64,000 nucleotides of DNA from Sphingomonas sp. BGYR3 (GTDB lineage: Bacteria > Pseudomonadota > Alphaproteobacteria > Sphingomonadales > Sphingomonadaceae), in assembly GCF_025153455.1 (NCBI RefSeq), contig NZ_JANZNT010000001.1, positions 1 through 64,000 on the forward strand, read 5' to 3'. The position numbers were made by a program, and so were the translations under genes. The notes beneath the pieces were generated by a model, which searched no databases, was not told where the DNA came from, and saw only the letters and a program-made list of their open reading frames with translations. Positions 37,496 to 46,669 of this stretch are shown here, piece after piece. How positions within the stretch are numbered: the stretch's first letter is position 1; the number at the start of each line of letters is the position of its first letter.

Positions 37496-38443
37496 TCAGT
37501 GCGCTGCGGCCGGGCTGTCCTTCTTCTTGGGGAACAGGTGCAGCACGCCGACGATGGCGGCACCCAGGATCGCGCCGATGATGCCGCTGCCGATGGCAGT
37601 CACCGCCCATTCGACCAGGCCATGCACTGCGGGCACCGCACCCCCGGCGGCGACCGCCGCGTCGTGGATGACGTGCTCCGGCCAGTCCAGCCCGAACTCG
37701 GCCAGCCCATGGACGATGATCCCGCCACCGACCCAGATCATCGCGGCCGTCCCGATCACCGACAGGGTGGAAAGCAGGCGCGGCATCGCCGCGACCAGGC
37801 CCCGTCCGAACGCCGCCTGCGCCCCTTTGCCCTTGGCCAGGTGCAGGCCGATATCGTCCATCTTCACGATCACGCCGACCAGGCCGTAAACCCCGACCGT
37901 CACCGCCGTCCCGACCAGCGCCAGCACGATGGCCTGCTGCCAGATCGGGCTGGCTTCGACATCGGCCAGCGCGATGGCCATGATCTCTGCCGACAGGATG
38001 AAATCGGTGCGGATCGCGCCGGTGACCTGACGTTCCTCCAGCTCGGCCGGGTCGCTGATCGTCTCGACCCCCTCGCCGCCATGATGGCCGGACAGCTTGT
38101 GCGCCACCTTTTCCGCGCCCTCGAAACACAGATAGGCGCCGCCGATCATCAACAGCGGCGTCAGCAGCCACGGCAGAAACGCACTGATCACCAGCGCGGC
38201 GGGCAACAGGAACAACAGCTTGTTCTTCAGCGATCCCAGCGCGATCTTGCCGATGATCGGCAATTCCCGCTGCGGCGGCAGGCCGACGACATAACCGGGC
38301 GTCACCGCCGCATCGTCGATTACCACGCCCACCGTCTTGCTGCCCGCCCGCGCCGCTGCGGCCCCCGCATCGTCGATCGACGTCGCCGCCAGCTTGGTCA
38401 GCGTGGCCACATCGTCAAGCAGGGCAATCAGGCCGCTGGGCAT
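37496..38443 (-). CDS. DUF808 (YedI-like) inner-membrane protein
   Basis: This 315-residue membrane protein opens MPSGLIALLDDVATLTKLAA with the family-typical ALLDD and GVVIDDAAVTPGYVVG segments. Several hydrophobic helices follow (about residues 75-105, 165-195, 225-250, 280-305). Function is unknown for DUF808. It is placed head-to-tail against the LacI gene and divergent from the MFS gene, so it interrupts the sugar locus; a role there is not evident. Confidence 0.88.
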   Translation of the reverse strand: MPSGLIALLDDVATLTKLAATSIDDAGAAAARAGSKTVGVVIDDAAVTPGYVVGLPPQRELPIIGKIALGSLKNKLLFLLPAALVISAFLPWLLTPLLMIGGAYLCFEGAEKVAHKLSGHHGGEGVETISDPAELEERQVTGAIRTDFILSAEIMAIALADVEASPIWQQAIVLALVGTAVTVGVYGLVGVIVKMDDIGLHLAKGKGAQAAFGRGLVAAMPRLLSTLSVIGTAAMIWVGGGIIVHGLAEFGLDWPEHVIHDAAVAAGGAVPAVHGLVEWAVTAIGSGIIGAILGAAIVGVLHLFPKKKDSPAAAH

Positions 38444-38555
38444 GGTGCGGGATCCTTTGGGCGTTGGCGGGCGACTGGCACAGCCTTATCGGCGGTCGGC
38501 GGCGGCGGCTAGAGCCACTTCGGCAAAAATGACGCGGGTGCAGCGCATATCCCGC

Positions 38556-38567
38556 GCATACGAATAC
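38556..38567. promoter_or_regulatory. Second copy of the putative LacI-family operator half-site
   Basis: GCATACGAATAC, identical over 12 bases to positions 36304-36315 in the receptor/LacI intergenic region, occurs 69 bases before the MFS transporter ATG. A clean second arm is not visible here, although ACCGGT follows directly. The shared word suggests joint control of the transporter and the TonB operon. Confidence 0.5.
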
Positions 38568-38635
38568 CGGTTTCAATGGCCCGCGCTTGCCCGCAAGGTC
38601 GCGGCAACAACACAGCATCATGTAAGGGGAGGACC

Positions 38636-40126
38636 ATGGAAAAGCCGCGTCAGGGCTGGGCGGGTCTGTTCAACATCAGCTTCGGCTTTTTCGGCATCCA
38701 GATCGGGTTCGCGCTTCAGAACGCGAATATGAGCCGCATTTTCCAGACCCTGGGTGAATCGCTCGACAATCTGCCCGCGCTGTGGATCGCCGCGCCGCTG
38801 ACCGGATTGCTGGTGCAACCGGTGATCGGGCATTTCAGCGACCGGACCTGGCTGGGCCGCCTTGGTCGCCGCCGTCCCTATTTCCTGGCCGGCGCCGTGC
38901 TGGCTGCCCTGTCGCTGTTCCTGATGCCGCTGGCCGAACATCTGATCTTTGCCGCGATCATGCTGTGGCTGCTCGACGCCTCGCTCAACATCTCGATGGA
39001 GCCGTTTCGCGCGTTCGTCGGCGATATGCTGCGCAAGGATCAGCATACCGCCGGCTATGCGGTGCAGACGGCGTTCATCGGCGTCGGCGCGGTGGCCGGC
39101 TCGATGTTCCCTTGGGCGCTGACCAGCCTTGGCGTTGCAAACGAGGCTGCGCCCGGCGTGGTGCCCGACACCGTGCGATGGAGCTTCTGGGCGGGCGGGG
39201 CCGCGCTGTTCCTTGCCGTTCTGTGGACCATCGTGACCACCCGCGAATATTCGCCGGCCGAGCTTGCCGCCTTCGATGGCGAGGCAGAGGCGGCGGCCCA
39301 GCCCGTGCGCGCGCTGTCCGACCGCAGCATTGCCGCCCCCCTTGCCTGGATCGGCGCAGGCGCGGCGGTGATCGCCGCGGTTCAGGCATTTGCGCTGGAA
39401 AAGGAGATGTTCCTGCTCGGCGGTCTGCTGATCGGCTATGGCATCGCCAGCATCGCCGCCATCCTGCTCGCCCGCAACGGCCGGGACCAGCATATGCTGG
39501 CCAGCATCGTCGGCGATTTTGCCGGAATGCCCGACATCATGAAACGGCTGGCGCTGGTCCAGTTTTTCAGCTGGTCTGCGCTGTTCATCATGTGGATTTA
39601 TACCGCGCCCGTTGTCGCCGCGAACTATTTCGGCGCGACGGATACCAGCGGCGCGGCATTCAATGCCGGGGGCAACTGGGCGGGCGTGCTGTTCGCCATC
39701 TATAACGGCATTGCGGCGGTCGCGGCGCTGACCTTCCTGCCGCTGCTGGCGCGGCGGGTCGGCCGGGTGCGCACCCACATCATCGCGCTGCTGGCCGGGG
39801 CGGCGGGCTTTGCCGGCTTCCTCTTCATCACCGACCATCGCTGGCTGATCGTCAGCGAAATCGGCATCGGCATCGCCTGGGCCTCGATCCTGGCCATGCC
39901 CTATGCCATCCTCGCCTCGGCCCTGCCGCAGCAGAAACTGGGCATCTATATGGGCCTGTTCAACGTGTTCGTGGTCATCCCGCAACTGCTCGTGGCAACG
40001 GTCATGGGTACGATCATGAAAGTGTTCTTTCCCGATCAGCCGGTATGGACCATGGCCTTTGCCGCCGGGGTGTTCGTGCTGGCCGCGCTCGCCATGCTGC
40101 GCGTGCCGGAGCCTGAAGGGCACTGA
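38636..40126 (+). CDS. MFS sugar transporter (SLC45/maltose-type)
   Basis: This 496-residue, twelve-helix major facilitator starts MEKPRQGWAGLFNISFGFFG. It has the sugar:cation symporter pattern PVIGHFSDRTWLGRLGRRRP in loop 2-3 and the PFRAFVGDML segment. The relatives are SLC45-like sucrose/maltose symporters found in sphingomonad and Caulobacter maltose clusters. It would import products formed in the periplasm by the amylase. A GGGGAGG ribosome site supports ATG 38636. Confidence 0.88.
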   Translation: MEKPRQGWAGLFNISFGFFGIQIGFALQNANMSRIFQTLGESLDNLPALWIAAPLTGLLVQPVIGHFSDRTWLGRLGRRRPYFLAGAVLAALSLFLMPLAEHLIFAAIMLWLLDASLNISMEPFRAFVGDMLRKDQHTAGYAVQTAFIGVGAVAGSMFPWALTSLGVANEAAPGVVPDTVRWSFWAGGAALFLAVLWTIVTTREYSPAELAAFDGEAEAAAQPVRALSDRSIAAPLAWIGAGAAVIAAVQAFALEKEMFLLGGLLIGYGIASIAAILLARNGRDQHMLASIVGDFAGMPDIMKRLALVQFFSWSALFIMWIYTAPVVAANYFGATDTSGAAFNAGGNWAGVLFAIYNGIAAVAALTFLPLLARRVGRVRTHIIALLAGAAGFAGFLFITDHRWLIVSEIGIGIAWASILAMPYAILASALPQQKLGIYMGLFNVFVVIPQLLVATVMGTIMKVFFPDQPVWTMAFAAGVFVLAALAMLRVPEPEGH

Positions 40127-40136
40127 TCCTGAAATA

Positions 40137-40224
40137 AAATTACGCAGCGGAAACGAAAAAAGATCAGCTTTTGGGCGGGGCTGACAGCCGCGATCGCCTG
40201 TGGCACAACGCAATTAAATTACGC
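40137..40224. promoter_or_regulatory. Direct repeats AAATTACGC before the valine operon
   Basis: AAATTACGC occurs at 40137-40145 and 40216-40224, within the 147-base, locally AT-rich gap before mmsA. The second copy runs into an ACGCGT palindrome. The repeats could be binding sites of a regulator of valine catabolism; no regulator gene for the operon lies in the window. Confidence 0.35.
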
Positions 40225-40273
40225 GTTCATGAGTCGGCGTCAGACCGGCGATGATGCCACAGGAGACGATGCG

Positions 40274-41767
40274 ATGCGGATGATCGACCATTTTCTGGCC
40301 GGGCCAGTGCCCGCCGCGACGCGGCACGGCGATGTGTTCGATCCCAATGCCGGGACGGTTCAGGCCCGCGTGGCGCTGGGCGATGCTGCGGTGCTCGATG
40401 CCGCCGTCGCCGCGGCTCAGGCCGCTCAGCCCGGCTGGGCCGCCACCAATCCGCAGCGGCGTGCCCGCGTCCTGTTCCGGTTCAAGGAACTGGTCGAGGC
40501 GAACATGGACAGCCTCGCCCATCTGCTCTCCTCCGAACATGGCAAGGTGATTGCGGACGCGCGCGGCGACATTCAGCGGGGGCTGGAGGTGATCGAGTTC
40601 GCCTGCGGCATCCCCCACGCGCTGAAGGGGGAATATACCCCCGGCGCTGGCCCCGGCATCGACGTCTATTCGATGCGCACGCCCATCGGCATCGGGGCCG
40701 GCATCACGCCGTTCAACTTTCCCGCGATGATCCCGCTGTGGATGTCCGGCGTCGCCATCGCCTGCGGCAACGCCTTCATCCTGAAACCGTCGGAACGCGA
40801 TCCGTCGGTCCCCGTTCGCCTGGCCGAACTGTTCAGCGAAGCGGGGCTGCCCGACGGCATCCTTCAGGTCGTGCATGGCGACAAGACGATGGTCGACGCG
40901 ATCCTCGATCATCCCGCCATCGGCGCGGTCAGCTTTGTCGGGTCGTCCGACATCGCGCATTATGTCTATCGGCGCGGCGTCGATGCGGGCAAGCGGGTCC
41001 AGGCGATGGGCGGGGCCAAGAACCACGGCATCGTCATGCCCGACGCCGATCTGGATCAGGTGGTGGCCGACCTGTCCGGCGCCGCGTTCGGATCGGCCGG
41101 CGAACGCTGCATGGCGCTGCCCGTCGTGGTGCCGGTGGGCGAACAGACCGCCGATCGCCTGCGTGAAAAGCTGATCCCCGCAATCCATGCCCTTCGCGTG
41201 GGCGTCTCCACCGATGCCGACGCCCATTACGGCCCGGTCGTCAACGCCGCGCACCGCGCACGGGTGGAACAATGGATTCAGACCGGGGTGGACGAGGGCG
41301 CGGAACTGGTGATCGACGGACGCGGCTTTGCGCTTCAGGGGCATGAACAGGGCTTTTTCATCGGCCCCAGCCTGTTCGACCGCGTAACCCCGACGATGGA
41401 GAGCTACCGCGAGGAAATCTTTGGCCCGGTGCTGCAGATCGTCCGCGCGAACGATTTCGAGGAGGCGCTGCGCCTGCCCAGCGAGCATCAATATGGCAAC
41501 GGCGTCGCCATCTTTACCCGCAACGGCCACGCCGCCCGCGAATTTGCCGCGCGGGTGAATGTCGGCATGGTCGGCATCAACGTGCCGATCCCGGTGCCCG
41601 TCGCCTATCACAGCTTTGGCGGGTGGAAACGCAGCGCGTTCGGCGACGTGAACCAGCACGGGATGGAGGGCGTCCGGTTCTGGACCCGGGTCAAGACGGT
41701 CACCCAGCGCTGGCCCGATGGCGCGCCGGACGGTAGCAATGCGTTCGTCATTCCGACGATGGGGTAA
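40274..41767 (+). CDS. mmsA: Methylmalonate-semialdehyde dehydrogenase (CoA-acylating)
   Basis: This 497-residue aldehyde dehydrogenase converts methylmalonate semialdehyde to propionyl-CoA in valine degradation. The catalytic Cys279 lies in GSAGERCMALPV, the motif specific to the MmsA group, and TPFNFPAMIPLWM and KPSERDPSVP are the NAD-site segments. An AGGAGA ribosome site precedes ATG 40274. It is the first gene of the operon that ends with mmsB. Confidence 0.94.
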   Translation: MRMIDHFLAGPVPAATRHGDVFDPNAGTVQARVALGDAAVLDAAVAAAQAAQPGWAATNPQRRARVLFRFKELVEANMDSLAHLLSSEHGKVIADARGDIQRGLEVIEFACGIPHALKGEYTPGAGPGIDVYSMRTPIGIGAGITPFNFPAMIPLWMSGVAIACGNAFILKPSERDPSVPVRLAELFSEAGLPDGILQVVHGDKTMVDAILDHPAIGAVSFVGSSDIAHYVYRRGVDAGKRVQAMGGAKNHGIVMPDADLDQVVADLSGAAFGSAGERCMALPVVVPVGEQTADRLREKLIPAIHALRVGVSTDADAHYGPVVNAAHRARVEQWIQTGVDEGAELVIDGRGFALQGHEQGFFIGPSLFDRVTPTMESYREEIFGPVLQIVRANDFEEALRLPSEHQYGNGVAIFTRNGHAAREFAARVNVGMVGINVPIPVPVAYHSFGGWKRSAFGDVNQHGMEGVRFWTRVKTVTQRWPDGAPDGSNAFVIPTMG

Positions 41768-41774
41768 GCCGCCG

Positions 41775-42716
41775 ATGCTGGTCCGTTTCCTTGCCGCGCT
41801 GTTGCTGGTCCTTGGCCTTGCCGCGCCGGTGGCTGCGCAGGACAAGCGGATCGCGCTGACCTTTGACGATGCCCCGCGCGATCGCGGTGCCTTCCTGACC
41901 CCGGACGAGCGGACGAAGCGGCTGATCGACGGGCTGCGCCAAGCGGGCGTCGAACAGGCGGCGTTCTTCGTCAATCCCGGTTTCCTGTCCCGCCCGGACG
42001 GACAGGGGGGAGAGGCGCGGCTGGCCGCCTATGTCGCCGCGGGTCATGTGCTCGCCAACCACAGCTTTTCCCACCCCGCGCTGACCGACCTGACGGCCGA
42101 GCAATATCTGGCCGATATCGACCGGGCACAGGCCTGGCTGTCGAAACAGCCCGGCCATCGCCCCTGGTTCCGCTTCCCGTTCCTGAATGAAGGGCGCGCC
42201 GACAAGGCAAAGCGCGATGCCGTCCGCGCCGGCCTTCGCCAACGCGAGCTGACCAACGGCTATGTCACGGCGGACGCCAGCGACTGGAATCTTGAGGGGA
42301 TGACCATCGCCGCAAAACGCGCGGGAAAGCCGATGGACATGGACGCCCTGCGCGACCTCTATGTCCGGATGCACGTCGATGCGGCAGAGGCGTTTGACGG
42401 CATCGCCCGCACCGCGCTGGGCCGCTCGCCCGCCCATGTCATGCTGATGCACGAAACCGATCTTGCCGCCCTGTTCCTGCCCGATCTTGTCGCCGCGCTG
42501 CGGGAAAAGGGGTGGACCATCGTCACGGCGGACACGGCCTATGCCGATCCCATCGCGCCGCTCGCCATGACCGTCGACGTCCCCTCGGCTCAGGGCACGC
42601 TCACCGAAGCGATTGCGTGGGAAAAGGGCATGTCCCCCCCGCGCTGGTATGAAGGCAACAGCCCCGAAGTGGCGACCCGCTGGTTCGCTGAAACGGTGCT
42701 AAAGGAAGCAAAATGA
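41775..42716 (+). CDS. Exported polysaccharide deacetylase (NodB-like)
   Basis: This 313-residue exported protein has a signal peptide (MLVRFLAALLLVLGLAAPVA, AAQ cleavage). The NodB motif 1 is TFDDAPRD, motif 2 NHSFSHP supplies two metal His, and RFPFLNEG corresponds to motif 3. The family removes acetyl groups from chitin, peptidoglycan or other glycans. It begins seven bases after mmsA and its TGA overlaps the ATG of the acyl-CoA dehydrogenase, so it sits inside a valine operon although its job should be in the envelope. Confidence 0.88.
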   Translation: MLVRFLAALLLVLGLAAPVAAQDKRIALTFDDAPRDRGAFLTPDERTKRLIDGLRQAGVEQAAFFVNPGFLSRPDGQGGEARLAAYVAAGHVLANHSFSHPALTDLTAEQYLADIDRAQAWLSKQPGHRPWFRFPFLNEGRADKAKRDAVRAGLRQRELTNGYVTADASDWNLEGMTIAAKRAGKPMDMDALRDLYVRMHVDAAEAFDGIARTALGRSPAHVMLMHETDLAALFLPDLVAALREKGWTIVTADTAYADPIAPLAMTVDVPSAQGTLTEAIAWEKGMSPPRWYEGNSPEVATRWFAETVLKEAK

Positions 42717-43855
42717 CCCAGTTCGACCTGACCGACGATCAGCGCGAGATTCAGGAGCTTGCGCGCCGTTTCACTGCCGATGCCATCACGCCCTTTGCGG
42801 CAGAATGGGACGAAAAGCACATCTTTCCGCGCGACACGATCAAGGCCGCGGCGGAACTGGGCTTTGCCGCCATCTATGTCAGCGAGGCATCGGGCGGCAT
42901 CGGTCTTGGCCGGCTGGAGGCCGCGCTGATCATGGAGGCGATGGCCTATGGCTGCCCGTCGACCAGCGCGTTCATCTCCATCCACAACATGGCCGCCTGG
43001 ATGCTCGACCGCTTCGGATCGGACGCGGTGAAGGGCAAATATCTCGACAAGCTGGTCACGATGGACTGGATCGCCAGCTATTGCCTGACCGAACCGTCAT
43101 CCGGCTCCGACGCGGCGGCGCTACAGACCCGCGCGGTCCGCGACGGCGACCATTATGTCGTCACCGGCACCAAGCAGTTCATTTCCGGTGGCGGCGAGAA
43201 CGAGCTGTACCTCGTCATGGTCCGCACCGGCGAGGAGGGGCCAAAGGGCATTTCGTGCCTTGCCATCGAAAAGGATATGCCCGGCGTCAGCTTCGGCGCG
43301 AATGAGCGCAAGCTTGGCTGGCATTCGCAACCGACGCGGCAGGTGATCCTTGAGGACGTGCGCGTGCCGGTCGAAAATCTGGTGGGTGCAGAGGGGCAGG
43401 GGTTCCGCATCGCCATGATGGGCCTGGATGGCGGCCGGCTGAACATCGGGGCCTGTTCCCTTGGCGGGGCGCAACGCTGCCTCGACGAAAGCGTCGCCTA
43501 CGTAAAGGACCGCAAGCAGTTCGGTCAGCCGATCGGCGAGTTTCAGAATACCCAGTTCATGCTGGCCGACATGGCCACCGATCTGGAGGCCGCCCGCGCC
43601 CTGCTTTACATGGCGGCGGCCAAGGTGACGGCGGACGCGCCCGACAAGACGCGCTTTGCCGCCATGGCCAAGCGGCTGGCGACCGACACCGGCAGCGCCG
43701 TGGTCGACCGCGCGCTGCAATTGCACGGCGGGTACGGCTACCTGATGGATTATCCCATCGAACGATTCTGGCGCGACCTGCGCGTCCATTCGATCCTTGA
43801 AGGGACGAACCAGGTGATGCGCATGATCGTCGGCCGGGATCTGCTGCGCCAGTGA
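42713..43855 (+). CDS. Isobutyryl-CoA dehydrogenase (acyl-CoA dehydrogenase family)
   Basis: This 380-residue FAD enzyme has the YCLTEPSSGSDAA and TGTKQFISGGG FAD segments and the catalytic Glu363 in ILEGTNQVM, the position used by short/branched-chain acyl-CoA dehydrogenases. With mmsA, 3-hydroxyisobutyryl-CoA hydrolase and mmsB alongside, isobutyryl-CoA is the natural substrate. Overlaps with both neighbours indicate translational coupling. Confidence 0.92.
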   Translation: MTQFDLTDDQREIQELARRFTADAITPFAAEWDEKHIFPRDTIKAAAELGFAAIYVSEASGGIGLGRLEAALIMEAMAYGCPSTSAFISIHNMAAWMLDRFGSDAVKGKYLDKLVTMDWIASYCLTEPSSGSDAAALQTRAVRDGDHYVVTGTKQFISGGGENELYLVMVRTGEEGPKGISCLAIEKDMPGVSFGANERKLGWHSQPTRQVILEDVRVPVENLVGAEGQGFRIAMMGLDGGRLNIGACSLGGAQRCLDESVAYVKDRKQFGQPIGEFQNTQFMLADMATDLEAARALLYMAAAKVTADAPDKTRFAAMAKRLATDTGSAVVDRALQLHGGYGYLMDYPIERFWRDLRVHSILEGTNQVMRMIVGRDLLRQ

Positions 43856-44892
43856 GCGACGTCCTCATCACCCGCGACGGCGCGGTCGGCCGCATCCGGC
43901 TCAACCGGCCAAAGGCGATCCATGCGCTGACCACCGATATGTGCGCCGCCGTGCTGGCCGCGCTGGCCGAATGGCGCGACGATGCCGGCATCCTGGCGGT
44001 CCTGGTCGACCATGCGGATGGCCGCGGCTTCTGCGCGGGCGGCGATATCCGGATGCTGGCGGAAAGCGGCGGCGGCGATGGCGCGGCGGCGCGCCATTTC
44101 TTTCGCATCGAATATCGCATGAACCATACGCTGTTTACCTATGCCAAGCCGATCGTGGCCTTTATGGACGGCATCACCATGGGCGGCGGCGTCGGCATCA
44201 GCCAGCCTGCGCGCTATCGCGTGGCGACCGAAAACACCCGGCTGGCCATGCCCGAAACCGGCATCGGCCTGTTCCCTGATGTCGGCGGTGGCTGGTATCT
44301 GTCCCGCCTGCCGGGCCGCATCGGCCAGTATCTTGCGGTAACGGGCGCACGGATCGACGGGGCCGACTGCCTCGCCCTTGGCCTTGCCACGCATTTCCTG
44401 CCCGCTGAACGGCTGGAGGATGCCAAGGCGCGGATCATCGCCGACCCGATCGGGATCGAGGCGGTGCTGGCGGACCTTTCCGCCACGGCGCCACAGCCGC
44501 GCATCCTGTCCCATCGCGACGCCATCGACCGCCTGTTCGCCAGCGACCGGCTGGAGGAGATCGTGGCCGCGCTGGAAGCCGACGACAGCGACTTTGCCCG
44601 CGACACGCTAGTCACGATCCGCACCAAGTCGCCCCAGGCAATGAAGGTCAGCCTGAAGCTGCTGCTCGATGCAGCGACCATGCCGACGTTCGAGGATGAG
44701 ATGCGACAGGAATATGCCGTTGCCACCCGCGTCGTTCAGCGGCCCGACTTTATCGAAGGCGTCCGCGCGCTGATCGTCGACAAGGATAATGCCCCTGTCT
44801 GGAACCCGGCGGCGATCGAGGACATGACCGATCACATGATCGACCGCATCTTCGCGCCCCTGCCGGATGACGAGGCGTGGACGCCTGTCTAG
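43852..44892 (+). CDS. 3-hydroxyisobutyryl-CoA hydrolase
   Basis: This 346-residue crotonase-fold protein is longer than simple enoyl-CoA hydratases, as expected for 3-hydroxyisobutyryl-CoA hydrolase. Key segments are GRGFCAGGDIRML, ITMGGGVGISQ and the MPETGIGLFPDVGGGWYLSR signature of this hydrolase. It releases free 3-hydroxyisobutyrate, the substrate of mmsB two genes on. The GTG start overlaps the preceding TGA. Confidence 0.92.
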   Translation: MSDVLITRDGAVGRIRLNRPKAIHALTTDMCAAVLAALAEWRDDAGILAVLVDHADGRGFCAGGDIRMLAESGGGDGAAARHFFRIEYRMNHTLFTYAKPIVAFMDGITMGGGVGISQPARYRVATENTRLAMPETGIGLFPDVGGGWYLSRLPGRIGQYLAVTGARIDGADCLALGLATHFLPAERLEDAKARIIADPIGIEAVLADLSATAPQPRILSHRDAIDRLFASDRLEEIVAALEADDSDFARDTLVTIRTKSPQAMKVSLKLLLDAATMPTFEDEMRQEYAVATRVVQRPDFIEGVRALIVDKDNAPVWNPAAIEDMTDHMIDRIFAPLPDDEAWTPV

Positions 44893-44899
44893 ACCTCAT

Positions 44900-44980
44900 C
44901 GTCACCCCGGCCTTGAGCCGGGGTCCAGCTATTGCCAACCCGCCAGTGGGGCGGGACCCCGGCTCAAGGCCGGGGTGACG
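44900..44980. repeat. Extragenic palindrome with 27-base perfect arms
   Basis: Between hibch and ech, the left arm (44900-44926; CGTCACCCCGGCCTTGAGCC continuing GGGGTCC) is exactly complementary to the right arm (44954-44980) around a 27-base loop. It fills most of the 101-base gap without breaking the operon. The consensus resembles the CACCCCGG-type REP elements I recall from sphingomonads and Caulobacter. Confidence 0.85.
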
Positions 44981-44993
44981 GAAGGAAACAGCA

Positions 44994-45770
44994 ATGACCT
45001 ACGAAACCATCCTGGTCGAACCGCGCGCCGACGGCGTGACGCTGATCACGCTCAACCGGCCAAAGGCGTTGAACGCCCTGAACGCGCAGGTGCTGGCCGA
45101 TCTGCTGGCCGCGCTCGCTGCCTTCGATGCCGACCCGGCTCAGGGCTGCGCCGTCATCACCGGCAGTGAAAAGGCGTTTGCGGCCGGCGCGGATATCAAG
45201 GAAATGGCGGAAATGGGCTTTGCCGACATGTATGGCAGCAATCATTTCAGCGGGTGGGAGGCGTTTACCCGCACCCGCAAGCCGGTGATCGCGGCGGTTG
45301 CCGGCTATGCGCTGGGCGGCGGGTGCGAACTGGCGATGATGTGCGATTTCATCCTGGCCGCCGACACCGCAAAGTTCGGTCAGCCGGAAATCAAGCTGGC
45401 CGTCGCCCCCGGCATGGGCGGGTCGCAGCGGCTGGCCCGCGCGGTGGGTAAGGCAAAGGCGATGGAAATGGTCCTTACCGGCCGGATGATGGACGCAGCC
45501 GAGGCCGAACGCGCCGGCCTGGTCAGCCGCATCGTCCCCGCCGCCGATCTGGTCGACGAAGCACTCAAGACCGCCGCCGCCATTGCCGCCATGCCGCCGC
45601 TGGCGGTCCTGGCGAACAAGGAACTTGTCAACGCCGCGTTCGAAACCACGCTGGCACAGGGGGTTCAGTTCGAACGCCGCCTGTTCAACGGCCTGTTCGG
45701 CACCGCGGACCAGAAAGAGGGCATGGCCGCGTTCATGGAAAAGCGCCCCGGCACCTGGACCGGGCGATAA
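44994..45770 (+). CDS. Enoyl-CoA hydratase
   Basis: This 258-residue crotonase has the oxyanion and catalytic set [23 protein letters not shown] (Glu112) and [14 protein letters not shown] (Glu132), so both catalytic glutamates of true hydratases are present. It would hydrate methacrylyl-CoA (and other short enoyl-CoAs) in the valine pathway. The GGAAGGA ribosome site directly follows the palindrome at 44900-44980. Confidence 0.93.
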   Translation: MTYETILVEPRADGVTLITLNRPKALNALNAQVLADLLAALAAFDADPAQGCAVITGSEKAFAAGADIKEMAEMGFADMYGSNHFSGWEAFTRTRKPVIAAVAGYALGGGCELAMMCDFILAADTAKFGQPEIKLAVAPGMGGSQRLARAVGKAKAMEMVLTGRMMDAAEAERAGLVSRIVPAADLVDEALKTAAAIAAMPPLAVLANKELVNAAFETTLAQGVQFERRLFNGLFGTADQKEGMAAFMEKRPGTWTGR

Positions 45771-45781
45771 GGAGCAAGCCG

Positions 45782-46663
45782 ATGACCAGCATCGCGTTTA
45801 TCGGCCTTGGCAATATGGGCGGCGGCATGGCCGCCAATCTGGCAAAGGCCGGGCATGACGTGCGCGCCTATGACCTGTCGGAGGCCGCGCTGGATCGCGC
45901 CCGCACCGCCGGGTGCCTTGCCGCGCTGTCGGTGGAAGAGGCGGTTGCCGGCGCAGAGGCCATTGTCACCATGCTGCCCGCCGGCACCCATGTCGATCAG
46001 GTGTGGCGTGATCAGCTGATCCCGCTGGCCACGCCCGGCACGCTGCTGATGGATTGTTCGACCATCGATGTCGCCACGGCCCGCGCCGTGGCCGAAGCGG
46101 CGGCGACGCGCGGCCTGCTGGCGGTGGATGCGCCGGTATCGGGCGGCATTGCGGCGGCCAATGCCGGCACGCTCACGTTCATGGTCGGTGGGACGGACGC
46201 GGCCTTTGCCCGGGCCGAACCGATCCTGTCCGCCATGGGCAAATCCGTGATCCATGCCGGTGCCGTCGGCGCGGGTCAGGCGGCAAAGATCTGCAACAAC
46301 ATGATCCTTGGCGCGACGATGGCCGCGACGTGCGAGGCATTCGTGCTCGCCGAAAAGCTGGAGCTGGATGCAGGGCGGTTCTTCGACATCGCGTCGGTTT
46401 CGTCGGGGCAGAGCTGGTCGATGACCAGCTATTGCCCGGTCCCCGGCGTCGGCCCGGAAACGCCCGCCGACCGCGACTATCAGGGCGGGTTCGCTGCCCA
46501 ACTGATGCTCAAGGATCTGAAGCTCGCCATGGATGCCGCCGACGGCGCGGGCGCGGCCACGCCGATGGGCAAGCGCGCGGCCGAACTCTATCAACGCTTC
46601 GTCGATGACGGAAACGGCACGCTGGATTTCAGCGGCCTGATCCGGATGCTGGCCAAGGACTGA
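45782..46663 (+). CDS. mmsB: 3-hydroxyisobutyrate dehydrogenase
   Basis: This 293-residue beta-hydroxyacid dehydrogenase has IGLGNMGGGMAANLAKAG (NAD loop), DAPVSGG (substrate loop) and GQAAKICNNM with the catalytic Lys. It oxidises 3-hydroxyisobutyrate to methylmalonate semialdehyde, which mmsA, the first gene of the operon, then uses. It is the last gene, followed by two hairpins. Confidence 0.94.
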   Translation: MTSIAFIGLGNMGGGMAANLAKAGHDVRAYDLSEAALDRARTAGCLAALSVEEAVAGAEAIVTMLPAGTHVDQVWRDQLIPLATPGTLLMDCSTIDVATARAVAEAAATRGLLAVDAPVSGGIAAANAGTLTFMVGGTDAAFARAEPILSAMGKSVIHAGAVGAGQAAKICNNMILGATMAATCEAFVLAEKLELDAGRFFDIASVSSGQSWSMTSYCPVPGVGPETPADRDYQGGFAAQLMLKDLKLAMDAADGAGAATPMGKRAAELYQRFVDDGNGTLDFSGLIRMLAKD

Positions 46664-46669
46664 ACCCGT

